Positions 12,417 to 25,454 are shown, counted from the stretch's first letter. The stretch is DNA of 64,000 nucleotides from Bryum argenteum (GCA_037043015.1 CM073330.1:1203263-1267262), one strand, 5' to 3'. Numbers and translations are program-made. Notes: a model not told the origin generated them from the letters alone.

Positions 12417-14841
12417 GACTGGAAGGCTCTGTAATCACTCCGAAATGAAACGCCTGCTGGTGCCGAAATGAACCCACACGCTTACGCAAATGCTCCTCAC
12501 GCGCCGAAGCAAGAAGTGGAGAGAAGAAAGTATCTAGTCGTTCAGCTTCCACGAGCGGTCATCCCAGTCTGTGCGAGAAGTGCCTCACCAACTCCACAAG
12601 CGATCGCCTTCTCCTCACCAGAACCATCAGCAAGCTCGTGAGGATTGCACCACCTTGCTGCACTAGTTTGTTGCACAACACAATGATCCGCCATAGCCGC
12701 AGGGTTACTTGCACTTGGGGTTGCCGACTACAGTGTTTCCTGAGAACGAGGTAGGAAGATGCCGACTACAGTGGATGACTGTTGCGTGCAGAGAAAGTCG
12801 CTGGTACAGACCGAGAAGCTGGAGCAATTAATGGCCCGAGGCTGTATTTTATATATTTTGAACACTTCACTGTACCTAAGTCGAAGGGTTGTTTTGAGGT
12901 TTTTTGGCAGTTTTGATCTTATCTAGAAGGTCTTGGTAGCGCATTTGAGCATTTAGTCATGCGCATTGTGAAGCAGTGATTCCATGAAAGGACATTGATG
13001 TGGTGATGAATGTTTGCTCACGGCCTTAGTGGAGGGCCTTGAGTTTTCTTTCTTTGGATTGTTGTTGTGGATTGAAGGGCCTCTCGCATCATATCCAAAC
13101 TGTGTAGGTAGGAAGGAAGTTTCCGTTTGGAAGCTCAATTAAGTACGATTTAGAAACATTGGCTATGAAACTTTGTATGATCATTAATCATGCCCATTCT
13201 TGAAACTTTGTGAGGAGAGGGATACTGGGCTACAATGCACGATGACAGAGGTATATGCTTGATGGCCGTAGAAATTTGAATTTGAGATTCATTGTGCAGT
13301 CTCTCCGTAGCTTTCACTTGCTTGAAAATGGAGGTGGACTGGAAATGACTTACTAGAGTGAAATTTGAATGGTTATGTTAATAGCTTAAAACTTGAACTT
13401 CAATGTAGTCATTGTTAGCCATTTGCGCTATTTTAGCTCCTAAAAGTCCGAAAGAATACTTTTTGGGTTTATTCACAACTTTGAATAGTTGCCATTACTA
13501 AGTTTGTTCTTGGAAAGAAGGTTGTTTAGAACACCATTTCCGTTATAATGGAGATTGAAGACCTCCCAAATTAATTTTGGAACTATAATGATTTGGATCG
13601 ATTTAACTCCAATTGAGTTAGATTGTACATCTTAGACATTGTTTTAGTATAAGTTTAGTGACTTTTGTTTATAGTGACTCATTTACTATCAGTAAACTTA
13701 CTGTATAACTAAAAACACAAGGCAATTATTTTCATGTCAAGTTTAGGGTTATAACTTCTAAAGTCTTGAAATTCTTCCATTACCACAAATATGGTGCTTT
13801 AGAGTTTAAATTTTTGGAGTCTAGATTCATATGCAATTTTCAAAAATCCAATGGGTTTTGTAGATTTTTTCTTACAACTCTTCTAGAGTTTCTACAACAC
13901 AAACTAAACATAATTTGGGATTCAAGACAGGTAAATGTGTAAAAACAGACCGCAAATGTATAAAATTAGGCGTGATAAAGTTTCACCCTACATCCAGAAT
14001 CTAGTTTTCCCACATCATGGACATGCAAGAGTTAACTCCTAAAGGTTTTATGAGTCAACTTGTAAAATCTTCCGAGGGTCAACAGCTTAAGTTTTGTGTC
14101 ATATTTGAATTCTTACAATCCAAAATTGCCATAAACTACACCCGTGAACAAATTGAGTTAGTGATTATATAGTGTTCCTATTTCGTACTTTCAACCACAA
14201 GATCTTCTATGTAACTATTGTAGGGGTAGCATGCCAAACTGCATATCACTCCATTTGCAAGATCATAACATTCACGATAGAGGTGGAAGTCTTTTTAACT
14301 GTCCAAATAACAAGGTGGTATTTGTTTACGGGAAAAATTTGCATGTAAGTCCAATTGGTTTGAACTTCAAACGTTTTCACACATACTTGCTAGTTAAGAG
14401 CATGTTACGGAAAGTTGGCCAAGAATCATGTCTTTAAGACCTTCATCAAATGTTATGTCTCCAATTAGGTATAGAACATGAGCATACTTCCTAAGTCAAA
14501 TTTTTTGAGGAAAAATCTCATTTTCAAAAAGTAGACAATGACAAGAAGCATATTCATACCCGTAATGAAAATATACATAAAAATTATAGATTTTAAAAGA
14601 TCATAGAGTTTAGAAAGAATATAAGGAATTTAATAATAGAGTGTTAAACTAAAGAATATAGTAATCTTGTTAAAAGCAACAAACAAGGATAGCTTTGGTT
14701 TTCTTCCCCTTAACAATTCATGATCTAAATTAAAATATTTGACTTTTGGTTTGAATGAGTTTGAAGTACTTACCACCATCTCGCAATCTCTTTTGGTTGT
14801 GTACTTTGTGTCAACTTTTGGAAATATCTTTGATTTAACTG
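12417..14841. other. TNL copy 1 leader/promoter and intergenic stretch
   Basis: The 5' leader (to ~12,850) is GC-richer and contains a 13-bp direct repeat GCCGACTACAGTG 41 bp apart (about 12,724 and 12,765). Beyond the TATA-like box the sequence is AT-rich with no recognisable gene up to unit 2. Confidence 0.5.
12846..12858 (-). promoter_or_regulatory. TATA-like box of TNL copy 1
   Basis: On the minus strand this reads aaaatatataaaata, about 430 bp upstream of the TNL start codon. It is conserved at the same place in all units (25,769-25,780; 42,408-42,420; 57,917-57,929). It fits a plant core promoter with a 5' leader of roughly 400 bp. The transcription start is not known. Confidence 0.5.
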
Positions 14842-14859
14842 TTTTTTTTTTTTTTTTTT
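14842..14859. repeat. Poly-T run at the unit 1/2 border
   Basis: 18 T in a row; the unit 3/4 border (44,402-44,420) has 19. The unit 4/5 border instead has a short AT-rich stretch. Confidence 0.8.
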
Positions 14860-16554
14860 CTTAAATCAAATTCTTTGTTCTCCCCAAAGTTTCTTCTGCA
14901 TTCCTTTGGACAACCTTTCTTTTGACATAGCTTATCACCAGCCTTCACCCTTGACCAAAGTGTCCAATTACGATCTAAAACTACAAACTTCAATAGTGTG
15001 TTGAAAATAAATAATGTTGCCTGTATATTTTCAATTTTATTTCATGACATTCCTTGGCTCCATTGTTTACTCACGATTAAACATTTTACTATTTTAAGTA
15101 TTTTCTACTAATGTTCTAACCTTTCAATGCCCAAGATGGTCTCGGAACCATAGTAACACAAGCTTTTCCGAGTGTCATAAATAAAAATGAAGGTAAGCTA
15201 TTTAGATCTCAATTGTACAATCTTACAATAGACTTGTTTTAGTCCATTTTCTCACTTTTATCATTTTGAAGAAATTATTGCCGATCCAATACCATAAGTA
15301 TTAGGATCAAAATCTTCCAACTACAAAGTTGTTAATATTTTTCATAAGATTATAATCATGTAAAACAATTTATGAAAAGGTAAATTGATTTTGCGTATTG
15401 GCTTGCAACGTAAAACATGCCTAATTTTTGAAAATCCCAAAACAAGAGTTGCCTTACTAAAATGAATGCCTTCAGTTCAACTTAATTGTATGAGTGTCCA
15501 ATTTTAACCCACACATTGTTCTTGATTTGGGACCAAACCCAAGTAATTTTGTCCAGAACGATCCGGGGGATGAAGAGGTTATGGCTCTTCAATGTTCCTA
15601 CCCTTCTTCCAAAACATCATTTCTTGACGATTTGGGCATTTAAGGTTATAGTAGGTTATCGTAAAGTCAATAATCAGTTTTACAAGATGCATATGCAAAC
15701 TAGTCTGTGGAGGGGCGAGCCCCACCACGTTGGTGGATGGAAAGGTGATGGATATGATTGAATAGGGTGGAACAAAATTCAGGCAATTTTACGATGGCTT
15801 AGGAATTACTTGTAGTTGGAAATGGTAGACTAGTACATGCCAAATGTTTAAGATCACAAATATATTGCTTGAGGTGCAATGGAGAAAATTACCTAGAAGG
15901 TGGACAAAGGAAAGTTGCTTTAATTTAGTTAGATATTTTTCTTAAACATCATCAATTTTAAATATTAGATTTAGAGGGAATGATGAAACTTTGAGGAGCC
16001 ATAACTTCTTCATCCAAATGGTGTTTTCGACAAAAATTTGGTATATCACAACCAAAATCGGTATACCAATAGTTTTTGTACTAGAACTTATTGAATCTAG
16101 TTTTCCTTTTCATGAATAATTTTTGATATAGAAACAATCTTAGGATGAAGCTCAACAACTCTTTACGTGCAAGTCTTCTACTGAATTGTTTTTTTCGTTT
16201 TGGATTTATATATGGTCCTTTACTAACTTCTGAGTTCCTTGGAGTAGTTTTGAGTGCAAGGAAAGAGGCCATCCCATAATGATGTGATATTATAAAGTTT
16301 AGATGTGATATTATAAAATCAGAGTGATATCATTGTGGAGAAAATAGTCACTTTACATGAACCAAGTGATATAATAAAATATAGTAAGTTGCTAAATAAT
16401 GGTGCAAATTTTAGCATGAGAAATTTGTAGAGAATTTAATAGTGCAAGAAATTTTTGTGCATGGAGAAAGCTAGTGGATTGATAGAGTAAGTAGAAAGTT
16501 AGTGGACTCTACTACAATAAGCTTTTCAATTTAGATATGAAGGTGTTTTCAAAT

Positions 16555-16659
16555 TTCAATTTCCCCTCGTCCGGCGGGCATCGTGTTATTCACATTACGA
16601 ACGGACACTTCATTCATGCCGGCCGCTTAGAAAGGGGCCGGAGTTTCTAAGTTTCTATA
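16555..16659 (+). mobile_element. SINE-like short retroposon, unit 2 (105 bp)
   Basis: The insert is absent from unit 1 and flanked by imperfect direct repeats of about 11-12 bp (TGTTTTCAAAT / TGTTTTTAAAAT). It contains CATTACGAACGGACACTTC and ends GGAGTTTCTAAGTTTCTA. It has a CCGGCC/GGCCGG hairpin. A related copy lies at 26,055. Confidence 0.45.
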
Positions 16660-18183
16660 TGTTTTTAAAATGGTGCCCTTAGTAAAGTGATACCCTATAA
16701 TGTTAGTAATGAGCACATGGTAATGGTGTATGTGGAAGTTGTTATGTAGCTTTGAGTGAAGATTACTATAGCTACATAATACGACATGCTACATTTTAGA
16801 CGACTATGATTCCTTGTATGTCTAATGTTTACTTAAATCATGCTTTATTTCAGAGATTGAGGAGTAGTCAAGAAATAAAGTCTTCGCACAAAATTCCAAT
16901 TTTTTTCTTTTTTTGATTTCTTTTCAGATAAAAAGTTCCTTCTGACATATGTTCATGACCAAATTATTACTCAAGTTCCAAATTTACGGATGTCAAAAAG
17001 TTCAAAAGATTTACAAGGGCAACCTCCAAAAATTTCAATGCAATCTTGAAAGTTATGGTACCTTCCAAATGATTTCTTTCAAAATCTATAAAAACTCTTA
17101 TTCTGAAGATTCTCAAGCTCATAATAGTACCTACTGAGCGACCATTTTTTTAGGAATAAAATATATCTAAAATAAAGTATGTATTCTTATATTGTTGTCT
17201 TCAAACTTTAATATGGAAAGTAATTTGCGTGAAAGTCAAAAAGTGAAATGATTCTCTAAAATTCTACATGAGCCTACCTAACTTGATTACCTAAATGAGA
17301 ATAAATATGACCAAAATGTTTGGGGTAACAATCTTCAAATCTCCCCTTTGCACCATGGAGACAATGTCTCATGAACAATACCCAAAAACTCATTTATACA
17401 AACTTTGGGTGTTATGATCATGCAAATGAAAAACATCTCAGGGTCAAATTTTGAAATAGTAACTAAAAGTAGGCCTAAGTTTAAATTTCACGGTTAAAGA
17501 TCAAAAGAAGTTTAAAACATTGGTTCTTATCCATGAAAGTACATAGAGGTGGAAAATTGCAGATTTGAGGTCTCAAGCTCTTAACCACAAGGACTTTCAA
17601 GTTATGCAAAAGAAATTAGCTTCTAGCTCAATCAATCATGTGAAGTATGCATGCTAGGATGCTACATATTTTACTATAATATAATTCAAGTCGCAACGAA
17701 TTTCACTGTGTGTGAAGGATGTTTATTTGACACATATGCATTTTCTTTGGAAAATTTTATCACAATAGACCCTCTATGAGTTTGTGAGTTTTGAAAACGA
17801 TTTACATGGGGAGTCAAACCGTACATGGTACTGTTCGAGAGCAAAAATCCTCTCAACGTGATTGGCTTCTAAACTACAAGTAATGGAAATTGTTAAATTA
17901 CTAAATACTTTAAAGCTAAATGATGTATACTTTCGACAGTGCCCTTATACAGTTTGTTTAAGGTCCACATGGGGTCACTTGGAACTCTCAAGACAAAGCT
18001 AGTTGTGAACACATCCTCCAAGAAATTTTTTGAAAATAAATATGCTAAGTACAAAATTCATTTTTTTATTTTACTTTTCTGCCTTAGTCGGGCGTGAAAA
18101 CAAAAATTTCAATTTAAAAAAATTAAATTAAAAAAATTCGATTTTGACTTTGCAATTTTAACATGCCGCATACATTTTGTATA

Positions 18184-18417
18184 GCATTAAACACTAGGAC
18201 GAGTGCGTAACCCCATGTTACTACACCAGTGCTCAAGGGCGGGAGCCCGAGTGCCCGTGCAGTAACATAGAGAACGCACGAGTTCCGGTGCATAATGTGG
18301 CGTTAAGCGTGCCCTCATGTTGGAGAACAGATTCGGGAGCGTGCGTTTTGACCTTGAAAATTTAACAGTGCATTGCGCTGTGAAACTCACGTCGAGTGCA
18401 GGAACATAGTGCTTAAC
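18184..18417. mobile_element. GC-rich foldback insertion (234 bp) in unit 2
   Basis: Present in units 2 and 4, absent from units 1 and 3. It is flanked by GTATA on both sides (18,179-18,183 and 18,418-18,422). The ends are imperfect inverted repeats (GCATTAAACACTA / TAGTGCTTAAC). The inside is far GC-richer than its surroundings and contains a further inverted repeat (gtgcgtaaccccatgttact / agtaacatagagaacgcac). Confidence 0.55.
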
Positions 18418-18779
18418 GTATATATAACCTCAACCACACCAAATTGTAGCCTAGGATTCTTGACTTAGGTCCTTCGTATACGCTACTCAAACAACAAAAG
18501 ATTGTTTTGGAATTTAAGAATGGTTAGGGGTTAAACTACAAGTGTTTCTTTGCGTCAAGCAAGTTTTTCTTTGCATCGAGCCCATTAGTAGCTCCTTTCC
18601 TTCCTGTTCGTTTCTTAAATGAATTTCAATTTCGACCACAAAGGGGCTTCATAGACACTTTGGAATCGTTCGTTTTTTAACCATGACAATTTAACCTTGA
18701 GCTATGGTTCTGAGTATGCTGGAATTGCAGCTCGCTAATGTTAAATTAAGTATGAGTATCTCATACTTGATTAATTGTT

Positions 18780-20140
18780 GATGATGCCTCTGTTTCATGA
18801 GCGACTTACTGCGATGAATGTTTTTGAGATGACCGAGTGATTGAAGGAATCCTCAAAATACCGTGAATTTAATCTGCATTTTTTCTTCTCTCCTGCATTT
18901 CGATAATTCGATAGTGTTTTAGCTCCATTTGAAGCAGCAGGAGGTTCATCGAAACCACTGAGGGGCTTGGACATTGCTGTACACTGGTAGCTCCGTTCTC
19001 TTGCATTGTAAGCAAGGTTATCGTAAGTTTCGTTGATGTTGTCAGTAGAATTGATGTCCCTTGTAACAGACTTTGTACAGAACCTTTGAAGGCAACTTCT
19101 GAATAAGATACAGATGTGGAGATAGAGTGGACATCGATGCATCCCTCGACATGCTTGTGCTCTGTGTACAAGAGATGCAAGTGAAAGTATAGAAACTTCC
19201 ACTCGTAACACGTCCAGAAATTTGTATGCTGATTGATCCAGTAACATGGAATGTATGCTGTTCAACTTGTGCATCTCTAGATGAAAGTCACAGTGTGGGA
19301 AATAAAACCCATAGATATCCACTGCTGCAGCCATTGTGAAATTAAACATCGTGAAGCCATTGCGAATCGGAAGTACCCAGATGTAAGTCAGAGCTTCGGC
19401 TTGGGAGTTGCAGTGCTGCTGCTACAGCGCACGACCAAGCGAGAGATGGAATTTACCCTGACGAAGAAGAAGCGCTTGAGGCACCACCACCATCGCCATA
19501 GCTCACGGAACAATTCGAGCTGCTTGGTGTTGTTCATATCCTCGTTACTGACTTGAGATTCTGCAGTCACTTTCTCAACAATGCGAGCTGAAATGGATTG
19601 AAATAAATCCCCACTGCCGAATTTACTAAATCCTCAGCACGCTTCCAAATGCTTAGTTACTTTATCGAACGAGCCAATGTGAGCTTTCTCTGTACCGAAA
19701 TATACCTTGCTTGTCTCGTTTACATGCATTTATCGAGAGCGACTCCACAACCATTGTGTAGTGACTTCCAGATCTTTTAGATGTTGACCAGACGGAGCAC
19801 TCACTAGTAATTTCCGTTTGACGTATCGCAACCCTAAAAGCAGGAATCTCCCTTTTGAGGCTTCCGACACATAATCCTTCTTTCTACTACAATCGAGCTA
19901 GCCGCATCAATTTCCATGATCACATTCGGAATGATTTGTCTGAGACTTGCACTCTTCATGAAAGCTATTGACTCTTTCAAGCAAGAAATGAACCCTGATT
20001 CAGTTGGAAGCCCCAACCTCCAAGAAATGATCTGCTCCGTTGTCCGAGAATCGATGTGTTGTGAATCCAAGAGGTGAAACAACAAGTGAGCATTTAAGCG
20101 TACGCACAAGAGGCAAATGGAGCTATGTGAAGGCATATAA
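18780..20140 (-). pseudogene. Decayed gene-like block of unknown product, unit 2
   Basis: This is the counterpart of the unit 1 block. Here the 5' part is an open 100-codon frame (19,834-20,136, starting MPSHSSICLLCVRL and containing ISWRLGLPTESGF). The distal part is an open 184-codon frame (18,795-19,349, starting MFNFTMAAAVDIYGFYF). The central part is broken by indels. The sequence changes its affinity inside this block (about 19,264-19,460), where the two-unit duplication ends. Confidence 0.35.
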
Positions 20141-21608
20141 AGTGAATGTCAAAACTTAGTACGAAAATACATACTTAATTACCTTTAGTCATTCATAAAT
20201 TATAAAGTGATGTATTTAATGAGGTGAGATATGTACATGTCCACATTATTTTTGCACTAATTGGACTTGTAAAACCTAAAATAATGCTGGATATTCACAT
20301 AGAGGTATGTTGAAATTCAAATACAAGGGGAAGGTTGTAAGAGTGAATTAGGCATCTTTTGAAGCATTATTGCATACAAAATCCATGCAGTGAGAACATG
20401 CGTTTGCATGTACAAGAGATACAATTTGGAAAATAGTAAAATTTCAAATTTTGGTTATTGCTTCAAGTTTCCTTGATTTTGGGTCGATTTTGATAATAAA
20501 TGGGCATATACCGTAGCTTTGGGTAGATTTTAGAATGCTTGATAATAGTATCTCAAACTTCAAGAGTGAATATCTCCTAAAAGCTAAAGTATGAGGAATT
20601 TTGGAATGACATTCATTGATCTTTTCAGAAAGGTATTAGAAAACTCTATAATCTACAAAGAGTTATAACTTCTTACAATCTAGATTTTGTAAATTAAATC
20701 CTCATCAAACACAGATGAACCCAATTTTGGGCTTCATTCACCTTCAGGAGCAATTTTTTTAATCAATTAGGTATATGTGAAGTAAATGGTCTTTGTGGGC
20801 TAGAGTTCCTTTATCTATAGTTGAATTTCAGCTTTACTCGTTGGAGTGGATTTCAATACAAATCTAGTATTTGTAGTGAGATATGTTAAATCCAAGATGT
20901 GAGGAAAATATTGCATCTATTGTAGAGCATAGGGTCTTGTTTCAATATGTCTTTCTAGTATTAATTTTGGGCATTCTTTACCAGTGCAAGGATATCAATT
21001 GAGCAAAGAAATATTTTTGATGAATGATAACCTAAACTTTTCAAGACCCATATCCTCGTTATTCAAACTTGTTTTTGACATGTATTTTTGCATTGGATTT
21101 TGAAACAAGTCTTGTAGTGAATTTCTTAAATCAACTACGAACCCTTACTACTCTCTAAAGCCAAAATGGCTCCTTTTTTTTCGCACAACCTAGAAGAAGC
21201 TTTGCATGAGATGAATGGTGATTAGGTACTTTTATGTAGGCAAAAAATAATAGAAAATTTCAAGATTTCAAATTTTGACAAGTTTAAAGAAGACATATGG
21301 AAAATTATTAAGCTTTTAAAATTGTTTTTGTAAGTTTTGAAAGCTGCCCTTGTAAAATTGGTAAATTTTTTGACTTGGTTATGCTGGATGTTGAGTAGTA
21401 ATTTTGCTGTAAATATATTTTTGGAATTCAAATAAAAAACTAAAATATATAGATTTATCCTACTCCATTTCAGCTTACAATAGAAATCTCAATGAAGTTG
21501 ATATGATAGAAGAGTTCCTTTGGATGGTGAGTGGAGTTGATGATGCTCCAAAGAAACAACAAACCACCCTCAAGGTCTCACATCAATCTAAAGTAGTCCC
21601 GTAGAAAC
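20141..21608. other. AT-rich stretch with deletion junction, unit 2
   Basis: Homologous to 5,141-6,488 of unit 1, then joined at about 21,470 directly to the sequence matching 8,565. No gene seen. Confidence 0.6.
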
Positions 21609-24600
21609 CTAATAATAAAAAAATACTTCCAAAGCCAAGATTCCTATTGATTTGTCTTTGTAAGCTATCAAGATACCCGTCTGACTTTCCTCCAACATTT
21701 GGTATGATTCATCCGATGTATACAATATTTCATCTATATCATCTTTGCTCTCAATCCACTGAATGTGAAGATCCAACAAAATCCCAGGAGGAGGTGGAAG
21801 CTCGGTGATGAATTTGCTCCGCCATATAGACATGCCTTGCAAAGTTGTAAGCACTTCCATTGCTTCAATGTTCTCACAATGAGCTAAAGAAAACTTTACA
21901 AGATCGAGTTGTTGAAATGAGGTTGGAAGGATTTTCACCTTTGGGCACAGTTGGAGATCAAAATGCTCAAGTCGTGATAACATGCCTATTGAACTTGGCA
22001 GCTTTCTAAGGAGGCTACAATCATGAATGGTTAAACCAAACAAATTTGTAAGATCACCAAGAGTTTCTGGCAACCTTTTCAAGTTTTTACATCCACTCAA
22101 TGAGAGGTCGTGGAGTGCTTTGAGATCACCAAGTGAGTTTGGGAGGCATTCCAGCACCTCACATTCAATGCGAAACTCTTCAAGTGCCTCCAACAGTCCA
22201 ATGGATTCCGGAAACTCAGTGAGAGTCTTATCGATCACCTCCAGGAATCTAAGGGATTTGAATGCTCCATAAGGAAGATAGGATAGAAGTCCGTGCGCAT
22301 TTCTCAATGTCAATGTGTTTAAGCTCGTCCAAGCCTCCTGGATAGAGTCGACAAAACATGTTTGGAGATCCAAACAAGGATCTATTTCCAACCTTAACTT
22401 ATAAAGGCTTGAGCAATGTAGGATAGAAGGTGGAACGGATCCCAAGGATGTGCAACCATATGCATCCAACTCTATGAGTTGCGAGAGTTCACCTATAGAC
22501 CTTGGCAAGGTTTTCAGTCTTTTACAAAAATACATTCTGAGATGCTTGAGTTCTTTGAGCAATCCAATAGATTCAGGGAGCCTTTCCAACCTCGGACATC
22601 CACCTAATTGCAGCTCTTGTAGTTTATGTGCCTGGCCAATAGATTCTGGCAAAGTCTTCATCTTGCATTGGTAAAGTTTAAGCTGTCGTAACTGTTTGAG
22701 TTGTCCAACTGTATCCGGAAGTCTTCTCAAATTTTGGCAATAACCAAGGTTTAAATATTGTAATTCCAAACATTCTCCAATGGAATCTGGTAGTTCTTTG
22801 ATGGATGAACACCCTTCCAGATTGAGCCTTACAAGGTTGGGGCAACCCTGGTAAAGAAACACTCATATTAGTTGATATAACATTCATCATCTTTTGATAT
22901 AAGTACTATCAAATTAAACTCAAACATGACACCAAAAAGAAGTTGAGCGATGCTTCATTCAAGCCAGACATACCTTTAAGTTGCACTTTGAATTGCTCCA
23001 CAAATCTACCAATTTGGAACTCCATGAAAAGTCAAGCAATGTTAACTTAGACATATCAAATTGTGGCGGCACTTGTTTCAAAGGTGAATTACACCATCGC
23101 AACCATCGCAATTCTCTTGGCATGCAACTCCAATCTCCATTTATCTTTGCTTTTTTTGGTAGCTCAAGAAAATGCAAATTCGGCATATTTGCAAATTCCT
23201 CAACTCCAAACCCTCGCTTCTTACTTCCTCTCAAATTCAATGCCACTGTTTTTGTCAATCCCTACAATTACACCACACTCGAAATTGTCAACTTCAGTTT
23301 ATGTACACACAAGCTGCAAATTTACTTCAACTCTGTGGGTACAATATATATATTCTCTCTACCCTATTTTTACACACTCTAATTACACACTCGGCCCCAT
23401 CTCAAACAACAATACTAAAACATGGAATGTTTGTACTCTCAAAAAGACTTAAGACTTACCTCCTTTCTTCTAAGTGCCACCTCTCCACTGTTTCCCTTTG
23501 TATAGTGTGTTTGCGTTGTCTTCCCAATCTCTTCTCCTAACTCCACTAACAAGTCATGCACCCTTAACCACATGTTACCATAGCATGAAACCAAATTCCC
23601 ATCGATGAGATTTTGTAATGAAGTATAAGGTGTGCCCATCCCATCACATGACACACAATCCTTACAACTTCTCCAATACGCCAGAGCTTCTTGACGAGTC
23701 TCGTTGTTGAAAAGACATGCAATATCCACAAACATACGTTTGTCTTCATCAAGAAGGATATCATAGCTCCATCTCAAAACATCCATGACATCACGACTCC
23801 GCACAATTACGTCTCTAGCCTCCATCCATAATGCCTCCCTATCTTCTCCCATCCTTTTATTGAACAAACTTGCTCCAATCACCTTCAAAGCCAATGGCAA
23901 TCCACCACATGCTTTCACAATATCCTCCGCAAACCCTTCCAAATCTTTCTCAGCCTCCATAGAGTGAAAGGCATGCCAATTAAACAACTTACTACTATAA
24001 CATGACTTTAATAGGGGAATATCATATGTAAAGTACTTCACCTCCCCATCTCCCATGTTGTTTAAGATACTTCGATCACGAGATGTCACCATCATGCGGC
24101 TACCCCCGTGGAGACAAGCTAGAAAGGGTCTCAATCCGTTAAGTTGTTTGGGATCATAAACATTGTCCACCACAATCATGATCGGCCCTACACTCTTAAT
24201 TCTTTGATACCAATTCGTGTAATCTGTAGAGCCACTTGAGTCTACACGCAAAATATCCCACATCAACTGCTTTCTCAATGGCATTGACCACGCTAGCCAC
24301 CCCTGGACGTTGGAAGAGGATAGAATACTCTCTTGATGAATTTCCAAAAAACTCATGTGCTTGAACTTCCTCTCCCTCGCATAATGGTTGTAGATTTCTC
24401 TTGCAAGAGTGCTCTTCCCGATTCCTCCCATTCCCACTATTCCCAATATGCCTATCCCATCATCCATCTCCTCCATAACTTCGATACACTCACGAGTTGG
24501 GCCCTCAAGCCCAACTTTGCAAGAATCCACTTCAACACAAATGTTGGAAGGAGTGAGGCGTGCTACTAGCTTCACCACTTCTTGCTTTAGCTTTGATTCA

Positions 24601-25337
24601 TCACTACACACAAATCAGTCACCCGAACATGACAATCATGGTTATCCTCTGATATCCACAAAGTACTCTCTCCTCTTAAGCAACATTGTGGATGTAGATA
24701 TATATACTCTTGTGTGGTGGAGCTATTTATGATTGTCAAAAACATGTGCCCAAATCCACAAACACCCACCAACTCAACCGGAAATGCTCTAAAACATACT
24801 CGCTTCCACATGATGCATAATTATTGCTAGTCCTCAAACTCACCTTCTGTAATCAGCCAAGCGGAACCCAGTAATTTCAGCCAGTGCTGCAAGAGCATCT
24901 CTCCACTCCTTCACTTTCTCAGGGCTCCTCCCCCTGGTATGGTGTTTCTTGAATGCGGCTGCGAAAGGACCATTCACGTTCTCCACCCACCGCAAGTCCC
25001 CAGGTTCCACTCCGTAGAACACCGGCACCACCGGCTTGCCGCTCCTCAGCATGGCCACCAGCTCGTTGAGGCAGTACTTGGACTCCGCATACCCCCTCGA
25101 CACCACGGCCACATGAACATTGGCCATGACCAGAGCGTGATCAATAGACTCCAGGGCAGGGTTGCCCTTCATCAGCGAGCGAGCGTCCAGAAATGGACGA
25201 TGCCCTGCACATCGGAGGGCTTCCTCCAAATGCGCCACAAAGTTGGCCTTCACATCAGGCCCACGGTGGTTAAGGAACACGTCGTAATCCTCTGTCACCA
25301 CCGCACCTCTGCTCGTACTTGCTTCCCCGTCGTTCAT
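21609..25337 (-). CDS. TIR-NBS-LRR immune receptor, copy 2 (four exons, intact)
   Basis: Exons: 24844-25337, 23460-24603, 22974-23261 and 21609-22847; introns are 240, 198 and 126 bp. All splice sites match copy 1 (donors GTGAGT, GTAAGT, GTATGT) and the product is about 1,054 aa. The chosen start aligns with copy 1 (MNDGEASTSRG). The frame stays open upstream to 25,433, so a longer N-terminus is possible, but copy 1 has a stop there. The TIR glutamate, P-loop, GLPL and VHD motifs are all present. The LRR part differs from copy 1 mainly at solvent-exposed positions of the xxLxLxx strands, as expected for a recognition surface. This gene lies in the part of unit 2 that has diverged from unit 4, and about 2.1 kb of its 3' flank is missing compared with the other units. 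Confidence 0.93.
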
Positions 25338-25454
25338 GACTGGAAGGCTCTGTAACCACTCCGAAATGAAACGCCTGCCGGTGCAAATAAGAACCCACAC
25401 GCTTACGCAGATGCTCCTCACGCGCCGAAGCAAGAAGTGGAGAGAAGAAAGTAT

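Larger units (their letters stand above)
250..14862. repeat. Tandem array unit 1
   Basis: First full unit of the array. It starts at the shared anchor AAATCAAATTCTTTGTTCTC. It holds an AT-rich 5' flank, the decayed block, the small two-exon frame, TNL copy 1 and an AT-rich 3' stretch. It ends at a poly-T run before the next anchor, and most of it is almost identical to unit 3. Confidence 0.9.
14863..18779. other. AT-rich unit flank, unit 2, no gene seen
   Basis: Counterpart of 250-3,899. Apart from the SINE-like insert and the GC-rich foldback element nothing gene-like is visible. Confidence 0.55.
1..19264. repeat. Recent two-unit duplication, first copy
   Basis: This stretch recurs at 29,562-48,820 with offsets drifting only from 29,556 to 29,569. 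Most of it is nearly identical; the first ~780 bp and parts of TNL exons 2-3 differ more. The left end lies outside the window. Confidence 0.85.

Noticed and set aside
12021-12434. Plus-strand 137-codon frame opposite the TIR exon
   Set aside because: It is an antisense shadow of the TIR exon; the minus-strand TIR motifs are unambiguous.
18187-18390. Minus-strand 67-codon frame inside the GC-rich foldback element
   Set aside because: The GC-rich composition of the element explains the open frame; it is broken in the unit 4 copy.
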